A DNA stretch of 8,002 nt, taken from contig SKWF01000342.1 in assembly GCA_007129085.1 (NCBI GenBank), positions 1 through 8,002 of the forward strand, given 5' to 3'. Below, one piece after another: positions 6,903 to 8,002 of this stretch. The notes below the pieces were generated by a model, which was given only the letters and a program-made list of their open reading frames with translations, did no database searches and was not told the origin of the DNA. Each line of letters opens with the position of its first letter. Within the stretch, counting starts at the first letter, position 1. The position numbers were made by a program, and so were the translations under genes. This DNA comes from Balneolaceae bacterium (lineage in GTDB: Bacteria; Bacteroidota; Rhodothermia; Balneolales; Balneolaceae).

Positions 6903-6932
6903 TTGCGCGTAATTCCTTCTGTGGATTACAAT
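6903..6932 (+). promoter_or_regulatory. Candidate promoter of the cupin gene
   Basis: TTGCGC (6903-6908), an 18-nt spacer and TACAAT (6927-6932) form sigma-70-like boxes. The start would fall near 6939, leaving a leader of only about 15 nt without a Shine-Dalgarno. Its -35 box lies 6 bp from the -35 box of the opposite promoter. Confidence 0.42.
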
Positions 6933-6954
6933 TACCATTCTTAAAAAATTAGTT

Positions 6955-7425
6955 ATGGCCCGAACACGAAAAGAGCTTACCGACGCTGAGAAAAAAACTA
7001 TCGATGAGCTTGTTGAGACGTTCATCAACCCGAGTGTATGCCATTATGGAGTGCCACAGCGTGGTGTTGCCCGATATGATAAGCGTGAAAATATGTATGG
7101 CGGAGACGGCACGGTGTATCTTTTGCAACTTTTTGAAGAAGGAGAGCTCGTGAATAATAGAATTGGGGCATATATGGTTTTACCAAGTTCCAGCGACAGT
7201 GCCGGATTTCATACCCACGGCACCCGACAGGAGCAGGAGCTATATGTGGTGATGAGTGGCAAGGGCGAATATCATGAAAAAGACCGGTCTGATGCGGAAT
7301 CGAGAACGTTTAACATCGGTAGGGGAAGTGTTACAACCGTTCGGGGTGATGCCCATCACGCTGTATCAAATACCGGAGATGAGCCGCTTATTATATTTGT
7401 AATAACGACAAATGAACCGGGTTGA
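6955..7425 (+). CDS. Cupin domain protein
   Basis: A complete 156-residue cytosolic protein. Residues 1-60 include a charged helical start (ELTDAEKKTIDELVETF) followed by beta-rich sequence. The single cupin_2-like beta barrel covers about 65-152. Motif 1 is GFHTHGTRQEQELYVVMSGKG (84-104), with likely metal ligands H86, H88 and E93 or E95. Motif 2 is GSVTTVRGDAHHAVSNTGDEP (124-144), with H134/H135 and the conserved N139. The usual P-x-G of motif 2 is replaced by RGDA, and the family glutamate is displaced by two to three residues. Small single-domain cupins range from metal-dependent dioxygenases and isomerases to ligand sensors, so no reaction can be assigned. It is divergent from the CoA-transferase with facing promoters. 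It ends only 22 bp from the convergent protease stop, with no hairpin between. The ATG has no Shine-Dalgarno. Fold secure, role unknown. Confidence 0.92.
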   Translation: MARTRKELTDAEKKTIDELVETFINPSVCHYGVPQRGVARYDKRENMYGGDGTVYLLQLFEEGELVNNRIGAYMVLPSSSDSAGFHTHGTRQEQELYVVMSGKGEYHEKDRSDAESRTFNIGRGSVTTVRGDAHHAVSNTGDEPLIIFVITTNEPG

Positions 7426-7447
7426 TTTCAGTTTTTAGTGAAAAAAT

Positions 7448-8002
7448 TTACTCTTCAAGTATGGGAATTCGAATGCCCTGATCGTTTAACAGTGCGCGAT
7501 TTTCGTTGTAGAATTGTTTCACCTCATCGATACCAACAGCGTAGGTGATTCCATAATTAATGCGTTGGCTGCGCTGAGTATAGATCGCTCCGGTATACTC
7601 TAAATCGGGGCGAAATTCTCTTTCTTGATCCCGTTCGGGAACTAGGTATTCCTCTTGCCCTCCCGAAGCTGATGAAAGCATTCCAACCCATTCCATACCG
7701 GAGCCGTCAGCCCGTTCTGCAAATACCGAGCCGCCACTAAAGCCGCGATTAAATGAGGCATCGAGCACAAAGCTTCGCCGTTCTGTTTGCGTCGATCGGC
7801 TTACCATTGCGCGGGTTACCATCTCCATTCCCATAGGATATCCAATTGCATACACCTGATCAGTCCAGTCGAGGTCGCCGGAGCTCCCTACAGAAAGTGC
7901 GAGTGGAGTTAAGTGTGGCCGATCACCCGATTCCCAACTGCGGACCATAAATGCCAGGTCTCGATTAGGGTCTGCCGCAGCTACATCAAAATCGTAAATG
8001 TT
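7448..8002 (-). CDS. Trypsin/HtrA-like serine protease, C-terminal part (runs off right edge)
   Basis: The frame stays open from the TAA at 7450-7448 to the window edge, giving 184 visible residues; the N-terminus, with the catalytic histidine, is missing. A methionine at 7948 is internal, since 18 more in-frame residues (starting NIYDFDVAAADPNRDLAFM) precede it and fit the family. D15 in NRDLAF is the likely catalytic aspartate (compare DLAVL in HtrA proteases). FNRGFSGGSVF places the nucleophile at S89; the usual GxSGGP reads GFSGGS here. IGYPMG (near 53-58) and NYGITYAVGIDEVKQF match the late strands of the chymotrypsin fold. No PDZ domain follows; the protein ends about 20 residues after the fold. 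Its location (periplasmic or exported) depends on the missing start. It could also be a degraded or non-peptidase homologue, but the Asp and Ser are both present. Family fairly secure. Confidence 0.85.
   Translation of the reverse strand, partial: NIYDFDVAAADPNRDLAFMVRSWESGDRPHLTPLALSVGSSGDLDWTDQVYAIGYPMGMEMVTRAMVSRSTQTERRSFVLDASFNRGFSGGSVFAERADGSGMEWVGMLSSASGGQEEYLVPERDQEREFRPDLEYTGAIYTQRSQRINYGITYAVGIDEVKQFYNENRALLNDQGIRIPILEE

Noticed and set aside
7426..7447. Possible terminator in the 22-bp gap between cupin and protease stops
   Set aside because: The gap has T-rich and A-rich runs but no stem of useful length.
7448..7948. Complete 166-residue protein starting at the methionine at 7948
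   Set aside because: The frame stays open to the window edge, and the upstream residues include the likely catalytic aspartate, so this methionine is internal.

Overview
The window looks like a stretch of chromosome from a member of the Bacteroidota/Rhodothermota/Balneolota (FCB) group. This is an inference from AT-rich leaders, several start codons without a Shine-Dalgarno, and one candidate promoter of the TTG-N19-TAnnTTTG type. No rRNA or marker gene fixes the taxon. I see no tRNA, CRISPR array, insertion sequence, integrase or phage gene. Most of the content looks like ordinary metabolic genes.

Layout from left to right. (1) On the minus strand, the N-terminal 244 residues of a mostly helical protein of unknown family run off the left edge. 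(2) After a clear hairpin terminator comes a 407-residue ATP-grasp ligase, also minus, with no visible pathway partners. (3) A 280-bp divergent gap separates it from a GTG-started phosphoglucomutase (pgm) of the E. coli Pgm type on the plus strand. (4) Convergent to pgm lies a minus-strand block: a 4-hydroxybutyrate/acetyl-CoA-type CoA-transferase, then a six-helix NOX/ferric-reductase-like flavocytochrome, then a previously uncalled 27-codon single-helix membrane peptide whose ribosome binding site lies just after the reductase stop. (5) Divergent from the CoA-transferase is a small cupin protein on the plus strand. The 135-bp gap between them holds two back-to-back candidate promoters. (6) Convergent to the cupin, with only 22 bp between stops, is the C-terminal part of a trypsin/HtrA-like serine protease that runs off the right edge.

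How the genes work together. Pgm interconverts glucose-1-phosphate and glucose-6-phosphate (glycogen/nucleotide-sugar metabolism). The CoA-transferase moves CoA between short-chain acids. The reductase would carry electrons from cytosolic NAD(P)H through FAD and two hemes across the membrane. These do not form an obvious shared pathway. The most interesting unit is the reductase plus its coupled microprotein, which could be a small accessory subunit. The ATP-grasp enzyme of unknown substrate and the unknown left-edge protein are the other open questions.
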